Below, in pieces: positions 25,863 through 36,242 of a stretch of DNA of 64,000 nucleotides. The notes below the pieces were generated by a model. It worked only from the letters and a program-made list of their open reading frames with translations, searched no databases and was not told where the DNA came from. The stretch is from Mesorhabditis belari (lineage: Eukaryota; Nematoda; Chromadorea; Rhabditida; Rhabditidae). Each line of letters starts with the position of its first letter. The first letter of the stretch is position 1. The stretch is taken from the NCBI GenBank assembly GCA_958450365.1, contig CAUEEP010000754.1, forward strand, positions 134,001-198,000, given 5' to 3'. The position numbers and the translations under genes were made by a program.

Positions 25863-28800
25863 TTTAGTTCGTTAGTTAAATCTTGCAGACCGCATAGCCA
25901 TCCTCATGTAAATACTAATTTACTGCGCTGGTACGCGGCCCTACGCGGCCGCACGGAGACATCGAATCATCGAATCGAAATCATTGAATCCTATGGCACC
26001 CATCGAAATTATTCTAGTTTTAAATCTCCTACAAAATTATAAATTAACCATCAAAATCGGGGCACTTGAGGGTGAGATCTAGGGTCGGAGTACGCTCTTT
26101 CAAAGCCAGGCTCAGCTCGTACTTAGCCAGGCTCAGCTCTTTCAAACGTACTTAGCCAGGCTCAGCTCTTTCAAACGTTCATAGCCAGGCTCAGCTCTTT
26201 CAAACGTTCATAGCCAGGCTCAGCTCTTTCAAACGTACTTAGCCAGGTCATTTTGCTTTTTAAATCTAACAAAAATTAGCTAAACTAGTTTTTAATGACT
26301 TACAATATGCAATGTTCTTGTGAAAACATCGAAAAACTTGATCAATCAATCAACTTGATCAAATTTGAACAAGAAAATTGAACGAAAAACCTTTTCCTCT
26401 CATTTTTTCAAGTGTAAACGAAGCTTTAGTTTGAAAGTTAAAGAAATAAAACAAAAGAAATAAAAGAAACGACTAGGAAAGCTTTTAAAACAAGCTTTTA
26501 AAATACAAATTAAGTTTACAAATTAAGTTTAAAAAGCCATAGATGAAAAGCGAATAAGGTAAGCAATGAAGGCAACTTGTCATCTGGTTTTGAAGTACAT
26601 CCTTTTGAAGTAGAGGCTTTTAAAGTCGTTTTTAGTTTGGTAAGTTTAAGAAAAGCCTTGAGAAGCTTAAATGATTAACTTTTCTGGGCTTCTGGAGCCG
26701 TTTTTTAGCACTACATTGCCTCCTATCGACGAACATTCTACCGTTTTGTCGTTCTCTTCTCAATCTGCGTTTTCATGATCACACTCAACTATATTCTTTC
26801 GTTGTTTGGGTTTAATATGATGGTTAAAGAAAGGGAACAGGTTGGTTGAAGAAAGGGAACAGGTTGGTTAAAGAAAGGGAACAGGTTAGTTCAAGACAGG
26901 GAACAAGTTGGTTAAAGAAAGGGAACAGGTTGGTTAAAGAAAGGGAACAGGTTAGTTCAAGACAGGGAACAAGTTGGTTAAAGAAAGGGAACAGGTTAGT
27001 TCAAGACAGGGAACAAGTTGGTTAAAGAAAGGGAACAGGTTGGTTAAAGAAAGGGAACAGGTTAGTTCAAGACAGGGAACAAGTTGGTTAAAGAAAGGGA
27101 ACAGGTTAGTTCAAGACAGGGAACAAGTTGGTTAAAGAAAGGGAACAGGTTAGTTCAAGACAGGGAACAAGTTGGTTAAAGAAAGGGAACAGGTTAGTTC
27201 AAGACAGGGAACAGGTTGGTTAAAGAAAGGGAACAGGTTGGTTAAAGAAAGGGAACAGGTTGGTTAAAGAAAGGGAACAGGTTGGTTAAAGAAGTTCAAA
27301 GATAAAAGAAATTCAAAGATAAAAGAATGGTTTTAGGTATTTATGCAAGGCATTTGGTTCGCATGGACTACAGTGCCAGCATTATTGCATGAAGAGGTGG
27401 CTTTCTTTTGCGAGAGTGAGAGCTTCTTTTTGGGGTAACCTTTAAAAAGGTAGGGTGCAACCTTTTAATATCTATTTTGCTCTATGTTTCCTTTGTAAGT
27501 CTACAAAACAAATGATGCATTTCTATAGTGAAATTTTGTGTAGATTCTAATAAAAGTAACGGCTAGTTGATTCGACTCTTAGATCTTGAGTTATAGATCT
27601 TTTAATTGAACTTACTCTTTTAGAAAAGTAGGTCAACTTTGACCGAAAATTTCCCTATGTTTTTATATTAAAGTTGACTGCGTAAGTTATGGTTTTCTAG
27701 AATAGAATTTCATTAGCTACATCTTAAGACTAACCACAAGTTGATCGGTCAACTGGAAGTGGAGATATGAAGGGAAAAGTGAGCGGTACCGGTGAGAGCT
27801 ATACCGGTGAGAGCGGTAGTGGTGAGAACATCTGCAAGATCTGCAACCATCTGCAAGAGCTCTCTGAGTTCATAACTTTAGATAATCAAATCGAAATCGT
27901 TGCTTTGTATGAATGAGAAGATTTGGGAAAGTCAGAATCAAGAAGTAAGTTGATAGAAAGTTATCTTGAATTAGAATTAGAATTAGAAAAATGCAACCTG
28001 AGAAGGAGGTTATGTTTAAGTTGCGTTTAAGTTTATATTTTGAGCTCAAATGAATGAACATTGAACACTTTATAAATAGCTTTATTAACAACAAAAGAAA
28101 TTAAAGAAAAAACAAGAACAAGAACACTTTAATAATCGATAGCAAGCACATCACAAAGATGACGATAGTTGGTGACCGACTTCCCGGAAATCGTTGAACA
28201 GCTGATCGGGGATGAGCTGCTTTAGACTGCTTGAACTGCTTGAATAAGTGATAGACTGATGGGGCCAAGTCAGGGCTGTATGGAGCGTGAGGTAGAAGTC
28301 TCCAGCCCATCTCTTCGATTTGTTGGAGGATCATCTTTGCCGTGTGCGGTTTTCCATTATCGAATTTTTGAAGTGTCATGTCGAGATTTCGATAAAGCTT
28401 GATTCACACGCTCTAACTGCTCACTGTAAAGTTCAGATGTGACAGTTTTACCCGGTTTGAGCAGTTCAAAATAAAATAATCCACGATAGTTCCACCATAT
28501 GCACAACATCAACTTCTTTCCATGCAGACCAGGTTTTGACGTGACAACCGGGACTTGCTTTGGTGATGGCCATTGGTGCTTGCGCTTAACGTTATCCTAT
28601 ATGATTTTATAAGTTGGTTTCTATTTGGTTTCCATGGTTCATATTTGGTTCCTATTTGATTCCTATTTGGTTCCTATTTGGTTCCTACTTGGTTCCCATG
28701 GTTCATATTTGGTTCCTATTTGGTTTCTATTTGGTTCCTATTTGGTTCCTACTTGGTTCCCATGGTTCATATTTGGTTCCTATTTGGTTTCTATTTGGTT

Positions 28801-30501
28801 CCTATTTGGTTCCTATTTGGTTTCTATTTGGTTCCTATTTGGTTCCTATTTGATTCCTATTTGGTTTCTATTTGGTTTCTATTTTGTTCCTATTTGGTTT
28901 CTATTTGGTTTCTATTTGGTTCCTATTTGGTTTCTATTTGGTTGCTATTTGGTTCCTATTTTGATTCCTATTTCGTTCCTATTTAGTTCCTATTTAGTTC
29001 CTATTTAGTTTCTATTTGATTCCTATTTGGTTCCTATTTCGTTCTCATAGTTCATATTTGGTTCTTATTTGGTTCCCATAGTTCCTATGTGGTTCCTATT
29101 TAGTTCCTATTTCGTTTCCTATTTCGTTCCCGTAGTTCATATTTGGTTTCTATTTGATTCCTATTTCTTTCCTTATAACTGAAAAAGTCGATCATCCATT
29201 GACAGATCATCAAGCAGCGTTTGGTTAACAAGCCTCGATCATGACCTTTTTGAGCTCAGAAGTGTCCTTGTATTGATTGTTTTCATAAATTTTCTTCACC
29301 ATAAAACTCTAGACGTTTTCTATGGGGTACATGCAGGCCAAGCAAGCAGCGGAATTCTTTTTGGCTACAGGAGGCCAAGCGATCAGCAAGATTCTTTTCC
29401 TTGGCCTGTGTACGACGAATCTTTCTGAATCAGAGTTCCATCGTGCATAAAAACGAGATTTTTCTGCCGATTTCGACCAGAAAGGTCAAATTCCTCGGCT
29501 CAAAACGACCCGGTAGTCTAATCCATTCATTTTCTTTGAAACAAATCACAACTTGACTCTTCTTATTGATGCAATGGCTGCCGACACCATAATCCCTTCT
29601 CCTTTGAGGTTGCGATGTGAATAGCGGAGTTTTTCCTTACGAATATTCCTCAATATAATCAGAAAACATCCGGGCAGCTAAATTTCATTGCAGCTAAATT
29701 TCTTTTCATCAGAAAAAGACAACCTGAAAAGAAAAGAAATCTTAGATATCTTAGATATCTAATCAAGAAAAAGTCTTACCGTTTTCCAATCGATTTTGGA
29801 GTTTTTCTTGGCAAAATCAGCACGAATAGTGTTGATTTTGCGTTCCAGTGTTGATCATAGTGTTGATTTTACCCTTCCAATTGTGTCACTTTTCTCATTT
29901 TTCGCCATTTAATAAACTTTTTCTTTGAAATAAGGGGTCTAATTGTTTCTAGAGACATAAGCAGCTTTAAATCGGCCTTGATCTTGGTCCAGGTTATCAT
30001 GTTGGTTCGGGTTATCATGTTGTTTGAAGCTTCAGGATTCATTGCTTTCGCCGCGAGAAAAGCAAATGATTATTCGCTTTTCTCGCGGAGAAAGCAATGA
30101 ATCCTGAAGCATACTTCAGCTTAAACTTCAGCTTAAACTTAAAAGCTTAAACACTTAAAAACAATAATATGATCTTCTTTATAACCTCTTAAAAAGCCCA
30201 CTGTTTGAATCTTAATGTTGAATGTTAAACTTCCAGATAAAATCCGAGGCTCGAACCCTGGCAATTCACCTGGATCAGCCTGATTTGGGGGTGTCCCTGT
30301 GGGGTTTCGCCACTCTATCGAAATCCTCTATATTGACGGTAAAACTTGAAACTTAATAAAATGTACTGGCGTTTTCAAATTCAGACTTTTTCTGTGATGT
30401 TGACCTTCTGGGCCCTACTAGCCGAGTTTCACCGGAGCCACAAAAATGAAAATTGTCTCAATGGGAATTCGTTGTTCAATCGATTAACGAAGTTTAAATA
30501 A
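23957..30501 (+). CDS. Receptor gene A: 7tm_7/gustatory-receptor-like, middle exons missing
   Basis: Exons: 23957-24040 (start ATG), 24103-24213, 25019-25112, 25167-25276, 25388-25480, 26709-26840, 27337-27396, 30237-30338, 30385-30501 (TAA). The protein is about 300 residues. It begins MAQITKYLTANFLLLFLLMS and has segments FTRLFWLRYKTGDSK, ICLFYWQKYGLIERLFL and HYIASYRRTFYRFVVLFSIC. It ends ARTLAIHLDQPDLGVSLWGF and TFSVMLTFWALLAEF. The last segment resembles the TM7 signature (T-Y/F near the N end, Q/E-F at the end) of insect and nematode gustatory-type receptors. Exon lengths 94, 110, 93, 132 and 102 are identical in gene B, proving paralogy. Homologues of B's exons 34376-34522, 35236-35337 and the first part of 37624-37794 are absent, about 120 residues, so the product is probably not a normal receptor. 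Confidence 0.8.
24533..24605. repeat. 19-bp tandem repeats
   Basis: About four copies of AGGTAGAATACCGTACTCT in the intron 24214-25018 of gene A. Confidence 0.85.
24625..24785. repeat. Interstitial telomere-like array (GCCTAA orientation)
   Basis: AGCCTAAGCCTAAGCCTGAG and similar hexamers, the complement of TTAGGC, lie in gene A's intron. Orientation is opposite to the copy at 5842-6420. Confidence 0.9.
25590..25880. repeat. GTTA tetranucleotide array
   Basis: A 290-bp run of GTTAGTTA with TATTTAG interruptions in the intron 25481-26708 of gene A. Confidence 0.95.
26100..26250. repeat. 29-bp tandem repeats
   Basis: About five copies built on AGCCAGGCTCAGCTCTTTCA followed by AACGTACTT or AACGTTCAT, in the same intron as the GTTA array. 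Confidence 0.88.
26823..27290. repeat. 22-bp array that recopies an exon-intron junction
   Basis: The last bases of exon 26709-26840 (GGTTAAAGAAAGGGAACAG followed by GTTGGT) are the repeat unit. About 21 copies follow, alternating with GTTAGTTCAAGACAGGGAAC variants. Each copy recreates the CAG|GTTGGT or CAG|GTTAGT donor. The unit length, 22, is not a multiple of 3. The array occupies the place where gene B has further exons. Confidence 0.95.
27884..27955. repeat. Dispersed repeat, copy 1
   Basis: AAATCGAAATCGTTGCTTTG and the following ~50 bases recur at about 38446-38515 in gene B. Both copies lie next to mariner relics and may be element ends or a separate MITE. Confidence 0.65.
28090..28605 (-). 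mobile_element. mariner relic, C-terminal half of transposase
   Basis: Minus-strand pieces read YDN-KRKHQWPSPKQVP, then GKKLMLCIWWNYRGLFYFEL, then KPHTAKMILQQIEEMGWRLL and PHAPYSPDLAPSVYHLFKQF. The catalytic aspartate of SDYHLF is valine here, and frameshifts separate the blocks. It lies in gene A's intron 27397-30236. It is inactive. Confidence 0.85.
28612..29175. repeat. 11-bp tandem array
   Basis: About 50 units of GGTTCCTATTT with TTTC and GATT variants separate a mariner relic from a Tc1-like relic, beginning right beside the position of the transposase YDN-KRK-QW motif. Confidence 0.95.
29190..29960 (-). mobile_element. Tc1-like transposase relic
   Basis: On the minus strand the peptide MYPIENV-stop-SFMVKKIYENNQYKDTSELKK, a decayed form of the SPDLNPIENVW..-VK..Y motif, is followed by VMIEAC and a stop. 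Further upstream lie pieces such as VVLSRGI and KKMNGLDY. Multiple stops and frameshifts show a dead copy. Its ends could not be defined. Confidence 0.6.
30029..30110 (+). ncRNA. Strong hairpin, possible miRNA precursor-like stem-loop
   Basis: GCTTCAGGATTCATTGCTTT plus CGCCGCGAGAAAAGC (30029-30063) pairs with 30076-30110, 34 of 35 positions matched, with a 12-base loop AAATGATTATTC. It lies on the sense strand of gene A's last long intron. The size, about 82 nt, fits a pre-miRNA, but the near-perfect stem would equally fit a tiny MITE or an endogenous siRNA source. No expression evidence. Confidence 0.4.
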
Positions 30502-31001
30502 ATATATGTTGTGTTCGATTTAGATTCAATCTAAATCTTATATAGATTGAACAATAAATCTTATATAGATTGAACAATAATATAAACATGCTTAATATAT
30601 GTTCTTAAGCGTTTTCTCTAGTTTTCTCTAGTTTTCTGCATTTTTCAAAGGTCTGTTACTGTCTTTTTCTGAAAAGAAAACCCAACTATGAAACAATTTA
30701 TTAGCGTTAACAGAATAGATGCGAAATTACAGCATACAACAACAAAAAAACCAACAACAACAACGAACGAGTTAAAAATTTCTATTTATTTTTGCAGCTT
30801 AGGCTATTGTGACATCTTGAATTGCAGAGTCGGCCGTCCTTTTTGCACGAACATCGATTGGATGAGCACTTTCCAGCACATAAGCAATGTTTATGGTCTA
30901 ATGGAACACGCAAAAAATGAAATAAAGTTATAGTTACTTACCCTGTTTCCCGTGAATAGAAGAATCACCGATGGCGGCACGAAAGGAAGTTCAACGTTCC
31001 G

Positions 31002-31041
31002 GCACATCAGCACATAGCAATTCCTTGCTATGTGCTGATGT
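31002..31041. other. Hairpin with 17-bp perfect stem and 4-base loop
   Basis: ACATCAGCACATAGCAA pairs with TTGCTATGTGCTGATGT around TTCC; the flanking CGG/CCG pair extends it. The near-absent loop suggests a palindrome prone to cruciform extrusion rather than a structured RNA gene. Confidence 0.7.
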
Positions 31042-31107
31042 CCGTCTCACAAGGATAGAGTTGATTTCTTGAAAACTTCTAGCATGTTTATATTATTTTT
31101 CAATCTA

Positions 31108-32360
31108 TTAGGTTGGTGCAAAAGAAATTTCGGTCGATATAAAATGTTCTTATTTTTTTAATCTGAAGAGCTTATTTGATGTTCTTTTGTGCATTTGTAC
31201 TCTTGGATATTTACTTTATTTTCGCATTTTTCAAAGTCAGAGCTTTCACTTTTTAATTGATTTTTGCTTTAGATCATGGTGGATCAAAAGTATATTCTGC
31301 GCACGTGTCTTCTCTATGACTTCAAAATGGGCAAAAACGCTGCTGATTCACATCGTGATCTCTGTTCCGCCTTTGGAGAACAGGTTATCACCGAAAGATC
31401 ATGCCAGCTCAGGTTTGCCCAATTCCGAGATGGTAATGAATCCCTTGAAGACGAATCGCATGGACATCGTGCCACAGCCATCGACAACAATGAATTGGAA
31501 CAATTAATTGAAGCTGATCCAATGCAAACAACACGAGAACTTGCCAAACATCTCCAATTCAACAATTGTACGCCATTTGGAAATAATTGGAAAGACAAAT
31601 CGTAATGGACAATGGGTTCCACATCAATTGAGTGTTGAGAATCTGGGAGCACGCGTTCCGATCAGCCATATCTTGCTCCAGAAGTCGAAAAGAAGCCATT
31701 TTTTTTGAGAATATCTTGACGATGGATGAGAAGTGGATTCACTTTGATAATACTTCTCGAAAAAGACAATGGCTGAGCAAAGGTCAAGCGCCAATTCCAA
31801 CTCCAAAGCCGGATTATCATGGGCGCAAAGTGATGTTGTCTTGCTGGTGGAATATCAATGGACTTGTTCATTTTGAATTATTAGAGCCCGGAAAAACAGT
31901 CGATTCATCTTAGTTTATTCAACAACTCAAGAAGGTTGACGGAATTTTGCGTGAAAAAGGCCTAAATCCCTCAACTATCAACTTTCTCCGTGATAATGCT
32001 CCAGCTCACACGGCAAAAACCTCTTGTAAGGAACTAGAGAAGCTAGGATGGAAGGTCTTACCACATGCGCCGTATAGTCCAGACTTAGCACCCTCCGATT
32101 TTCACCTTTTCAGATCGATGCAACATTCCCTTGAGAATTGCCAGTTTAAGAATGCAAGAGAAGTCGAAAATTGGGTGACCAACTACTTTGCATCACAGAA
32201 TCAAGCGTTCTTTGAGAAGGGGGTCCGCAATCTGTAGCAACGTTGGAGGGATGTCATAGATAATAATGGTGCTTATTGTTTTAAATAAATTGTTATCAAA
32301 AAAAATTTTGGATGACTTTAATGTTTGTAAAAAAACGAAATTTCATTTGCACCAACCTAG
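31108..32360 (+). mobile_element. mariner transposon with both ends, decayed transposase
   Basis: The left end TTAGGTTGGTGCAAAAGAAA and right end TTTCATTTGCACCAACCTAG are flanked by TA; 1,253 bp. The transposase starts MVDQKYILRTCLLYDFKMGK at ATG 31276. It keeps the HTH region (ADPMQTTRELAKHL), shifts frame near 31570, resumes with MDEKWIHFDNTSRKRQWLSK and VMLSCWWNINGLVHFELLEP, has a TAG near 31911, then FLRDNAPAHTAK and YSPDLAPSDFHLFRSM. Frameshifts and stops mean it is inactive, but all catalytic blocks are recognisable. Confidence 0.94.
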
Positions 32361-32524
32361 TATATAAGACGTATTATTGTTCAATCTATATAAGATGTTC
32401 AATCTATATAAGATTTAGATTGAATCTAAATCGAACGTCCGATATAGACTGTAATCTAAATCAAACGTCCGCGATAAGTTCAATCTAAATCGGACGTCCG
32501 ATTTAGATTGAATCTACATCGGAA

Positions 32525-32900
32525 TTTTCTTCTACAAACAATTTACAACTTTATTTTCTTATTTTGTTTTGGCTTTGTTCGTTCCACGGATGTGGACGGT
32601 TAAATTCAATTTTTCAAATCAAATCAAAACTAAAACTTTCTCAATTAACAATTAACATTAAAATTATCATTAACAATTAACAATTTATAAATTTTATATA
32701 AAATTTTGTTAAACTATAAACTATAAAACTATAAATTCCCGAAAACTCAACGCGAAAAGGCACAAGTGCCATTTTTTTGTTTGAAGTGGGACCTATTATT
32801 TAGAGTTAGAGGCAATAAAAGCTCAAATTTCCATCAATATCATCAAAATGCTACAGATTAACAAATTCTAAACTTATATTGATTATTTTAAAGCTCTAGA
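32525..32900. other. A+T-rich gap upstream of receptor gene B
   Basis: No coding sequence is seen. It contains AACAATTAACATTAA-type runs and a few TATAAA-like stretches (for example near 32695) that could belong to a promoter for gene B. Nothing more specific is supported. Confidence 0.4.
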
Positions 32901-35900
32901 ATGAATCTGAAACGTCAGGCTTCTTATGTGAGTTTACAAGAAGTAGTCGGCTGCAGCGCGCTGGCTGGTTACGCGTTTCAATTTTTAAAAATCTTTTAAA
33001 GGGGGTATTAATCGCGGACGGGTGACCATAAAAAATTTTTTACAAAAAATAGAAGACCCTTTTGAAGGGAGGTTGAAAAGTAGAAAACCAATCTCCAATA
33101 GAAGACCCAAACTCTTAAAATGCACTATTTTGCTATCGTATCCCGCTAGTACCCACATTTTCTTGCAAAAATTCGGCAGTCATTTCATTCTGCAGTCATT
33201 ATTTCTTTACTACTAGTAATCTTTCAATTCTTGTTTCTTGTTTCTTGTTTTTAAAATAAGTTAATATAAGTTCAAAGTCTGATAAGATTTCAGCACGAGG
33301 CCCTCGACTGGGATTTGATCTTCGATGATCACGAGAAAAATGACGGTGACGAGAAGTTGCCCTTTCATTCGGCGGTGCTCCAGCAACGAATGAAACAGTT
33401 CTTTTTGGTGAGTTTTGATTGTAGTTTTGTTTAAGTTTTGTTTAAGTTTTGTTTAAGTTTTGTTTAAGTTTTACTATTTCAAGTGATTTCAGGTTTCTCG
33501 TTTCTTCTGCGCCCGCTTCAAGCCAAGCGATCCGCCATGGACGCGTATCAAGAATCAGCTGATGATGGGAGTTATTCTTGGTGGATGTGAGTTAGAAAAG
33601 TCAAGTAAAAGTACCCAACGCATCAAACAGAACTTCTTTTTCAGGCATTCTCTTCCTCTTCTTCGATTCCTTTGTCACATTCAGTCATGGCTTGGATCGA
33701 GCGCCGACTGGGGTCGTTTTCATCTCCTTCAACATGCAAGCCACGTTTTCTGGGGTTAACTTACTAATGGAAGATGCAGAAACAAGAAAACAACAATTTC
33801 AGTTCTGTTTGATCTATTGGCAGAAGCGGAAACAGCTGAAGAGTTTGTTCAATCTCTTTGTCAAAGCCGACTCAGGAAACGAGCGATTTAAGAAGGTTTG
33901 GCTTTGTCGGTGTACTGTTTTAGCTATTTTAACTAGCTAGGCATATTAATGGGCCTTCAAATTTTGAATCCCAACAAAATACTCTTGCTAGCAGACGAGA
34001 AACATTCATTCCAGGAGATCCTCTCGGCCCATCGTAGAGTTTTCATTCGTTTCTGTGTCATGTTGGGCATTTTGTTCTGGATGATCGCCCAGTTTGTTGT
34101 CGGAGCGATTTTCGATTGGCGACCGCATATGGCAAACGAGGAGAAGGTAGATTTAGGAGGAAATACTAGAAAAATGATCAAATCCAAGTACTCTGTTGAC
34201 TTTTAAGCTTTTGATATACTTTTGATATACTTTTGACATACTTAGCGTTAAGGTTTACTACTGAATTTAAGTGTGATTTAAAATTTTACAATTTTAATAG
34301 GACCATCGCACTTTCAAATAAAAAAATTTCGTCCTCTGAAGTAATCCGCAGTTTCTTTTGCAATAGATTTTCCAGCATTTCGTCGAAGGCAGTCAAATCT
34401 TTGTCCGCTCATTCTTCTGCTCGATAGCTTTTGCTCTTCACTATATCGTCATGCATTTGTATGTGATGCTGGCAACGGGAGTTTTTTGGGAGATGAAAGC
34501 GTTCAATTGGATGTTGGCTAAAGTGAGTCAATGGCTTGAAATTTGATCTTCTCTTTTCATTTTCACCTTTTGTTTGTTGCGCTAATATATAAGGTCCTTG
34601 CAAAAGAAACTGCGGATTATAACCAACATTTGAACAACCCAATTCATGTGGGACCCATTGGTCACAACGATTCCTTTTTCCAATAAGCGCAAGGTGTCGA
34701 GAAATTGTGCTCGAATCACATTTAAAGTATTCGGCTAATTCGGGCAAAGTTTGAGTTGGATCCAACTTGACAATCTCCAGCAACTCCGCATTATCGAAGA
34801 CAACTGGACAACTGGACAATATCCATGAGGCTCATCTTCCAAGCTGCCATCTCCTTCACGAAAACGTCGAAACCATTCCTGGCAAGTTCTTTCACTCAAA
34901 ATGTTTTCTCCGAATGTTTCACAAAGATTCCGGTGCGACTTCGATGCTAATTCCTTCATTTTGAAGTCATAGAGAAGGCACGCTCGCAACATGAGTTTTT
35001 GATTCGCCATCTTCTACCCAAGATTATGTAATATTTAATGATAGCAATAGTTGTGAAAATAATTAAAATGAATAAGCAATAGTAATACAATATAATACAA
35101 TTTAAACCGGACCATCACACTTTCAAATAAAAAGACTTTGGTCCTCGGAAGTAATCCGCAGTTTCTTTTGCAAGTCCCTAATAGTAAATTAGTGTGCAGA
35201 AAAGTTAGTACAAAGTATACTCGAAAAGTTTTCAGCTTTCCGATGAGAAGCACGACTTTAAAGTTTCATTAAAGGAAGTGATTCTAAAACATGCTCGTTT
35301 GACAAAAACGATCGTTCAACTGAATCGGATCTTTTCGGTGAGTGGTTGCGAATAAAATAAACAGATGGTGACCTCAAAATAACATTAACACACAAAGTTA
35401 CTTACATACAAAGTTTTATATTAGGTTGTCTAGTTATAGGTGTTTCTAGTTATAAATGTGCGTTTTTAAGATAACTCTTGATTTTAAAAGCAACAATTTA
35501 ACAGCTCAATAACTTTAACAACAATGTTAACAACTTTATGTTCATCATTAGTGAACAAAATTTGTTTCCATCTTCCATACAAAGAATGAATTCCCTTAGC
35601 TTGTTGGCTTGTTGACTTGTTGGCTTGTTTGGCTTGTTTGGCTTGTTGGCTTGTTTGGCTTGTTGGCTTGTTGGCTTGTTGGCTTGTTGGCTTGTTGGCT
35701 TGTTTTAAGGCAAAGAAAGCTATTCATTTTTCGACCTCTTAAACATCTTTGAACTTGTTTCTAGCTAAACGTTTTTGCATTGAGCGAAATAAATGGTAAT
35801 TCGAAGGATTCTTCTTTGTTTTCTCAATTCTTCCCGTGGAGAAACATTCAAAGAATATAGCGGATGCAGGAGAGATTCCCAGCCCAACTCTTCGAGTTAA

Positions 35901-36187
35901 TCCTGAACAATCTTTGCAACTTGTGAATGAGCGATGATGCATTATCTTGAATGAACTTTATGTTTCAAGGATCAAGGTTTTTTTGTAGCAATACCTTTTT
36001 GTAGCTTTTTGTGATTCACTCGTTCAAGTTGTTCAAGTTTTACCCGTGATTGTATGTCCAGGTTTAAGCAGCTCAAAACAAACAATGCCTTGGGAATTCC
36101 ACCAGACAGTAAGGATGACTTTCTTGCCGTGAAAGTCGGGCTTTGGTGTTAGTATTGGCTCTTCACCAGATTCTAGCCATATCAACA

Positions 36188-36242
<55 letters not shown>

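Larger units (their letters stand above)
30510..32436. mobile_element. Foldback element with ~70-80-bp inverted ends, interrupted by a mariner
   Basis: The left arm (30510-30590) contains GATTTAGATTCAATCTAAAT, then CTTATATAGATTGAACAATA. The right arm (32371-32436) is its near-perfect reverse complement. The interior holds unclassified DNA, a hairpin at 31002-31041 and the mariner 31108-32360. Related GATTTAGATTGAATCTA-type sequence continues to about 32525. Confidence 0.6.

Noticed and set aside
30688..30933. 81-codon plus-strand frame between genes A and B
   Set aside because: No splice sites, no homology and no codon pattern distinguish it from chance; it lies in the interior of a foldback element.
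33022..33216. Frame upstream of gene B as its first exon
   Set aside because: The ORF lacks a donor in phase with 33294; the short exon 32901-32927 ends in SY before GTGAGT like gene A's first exon and fits better.
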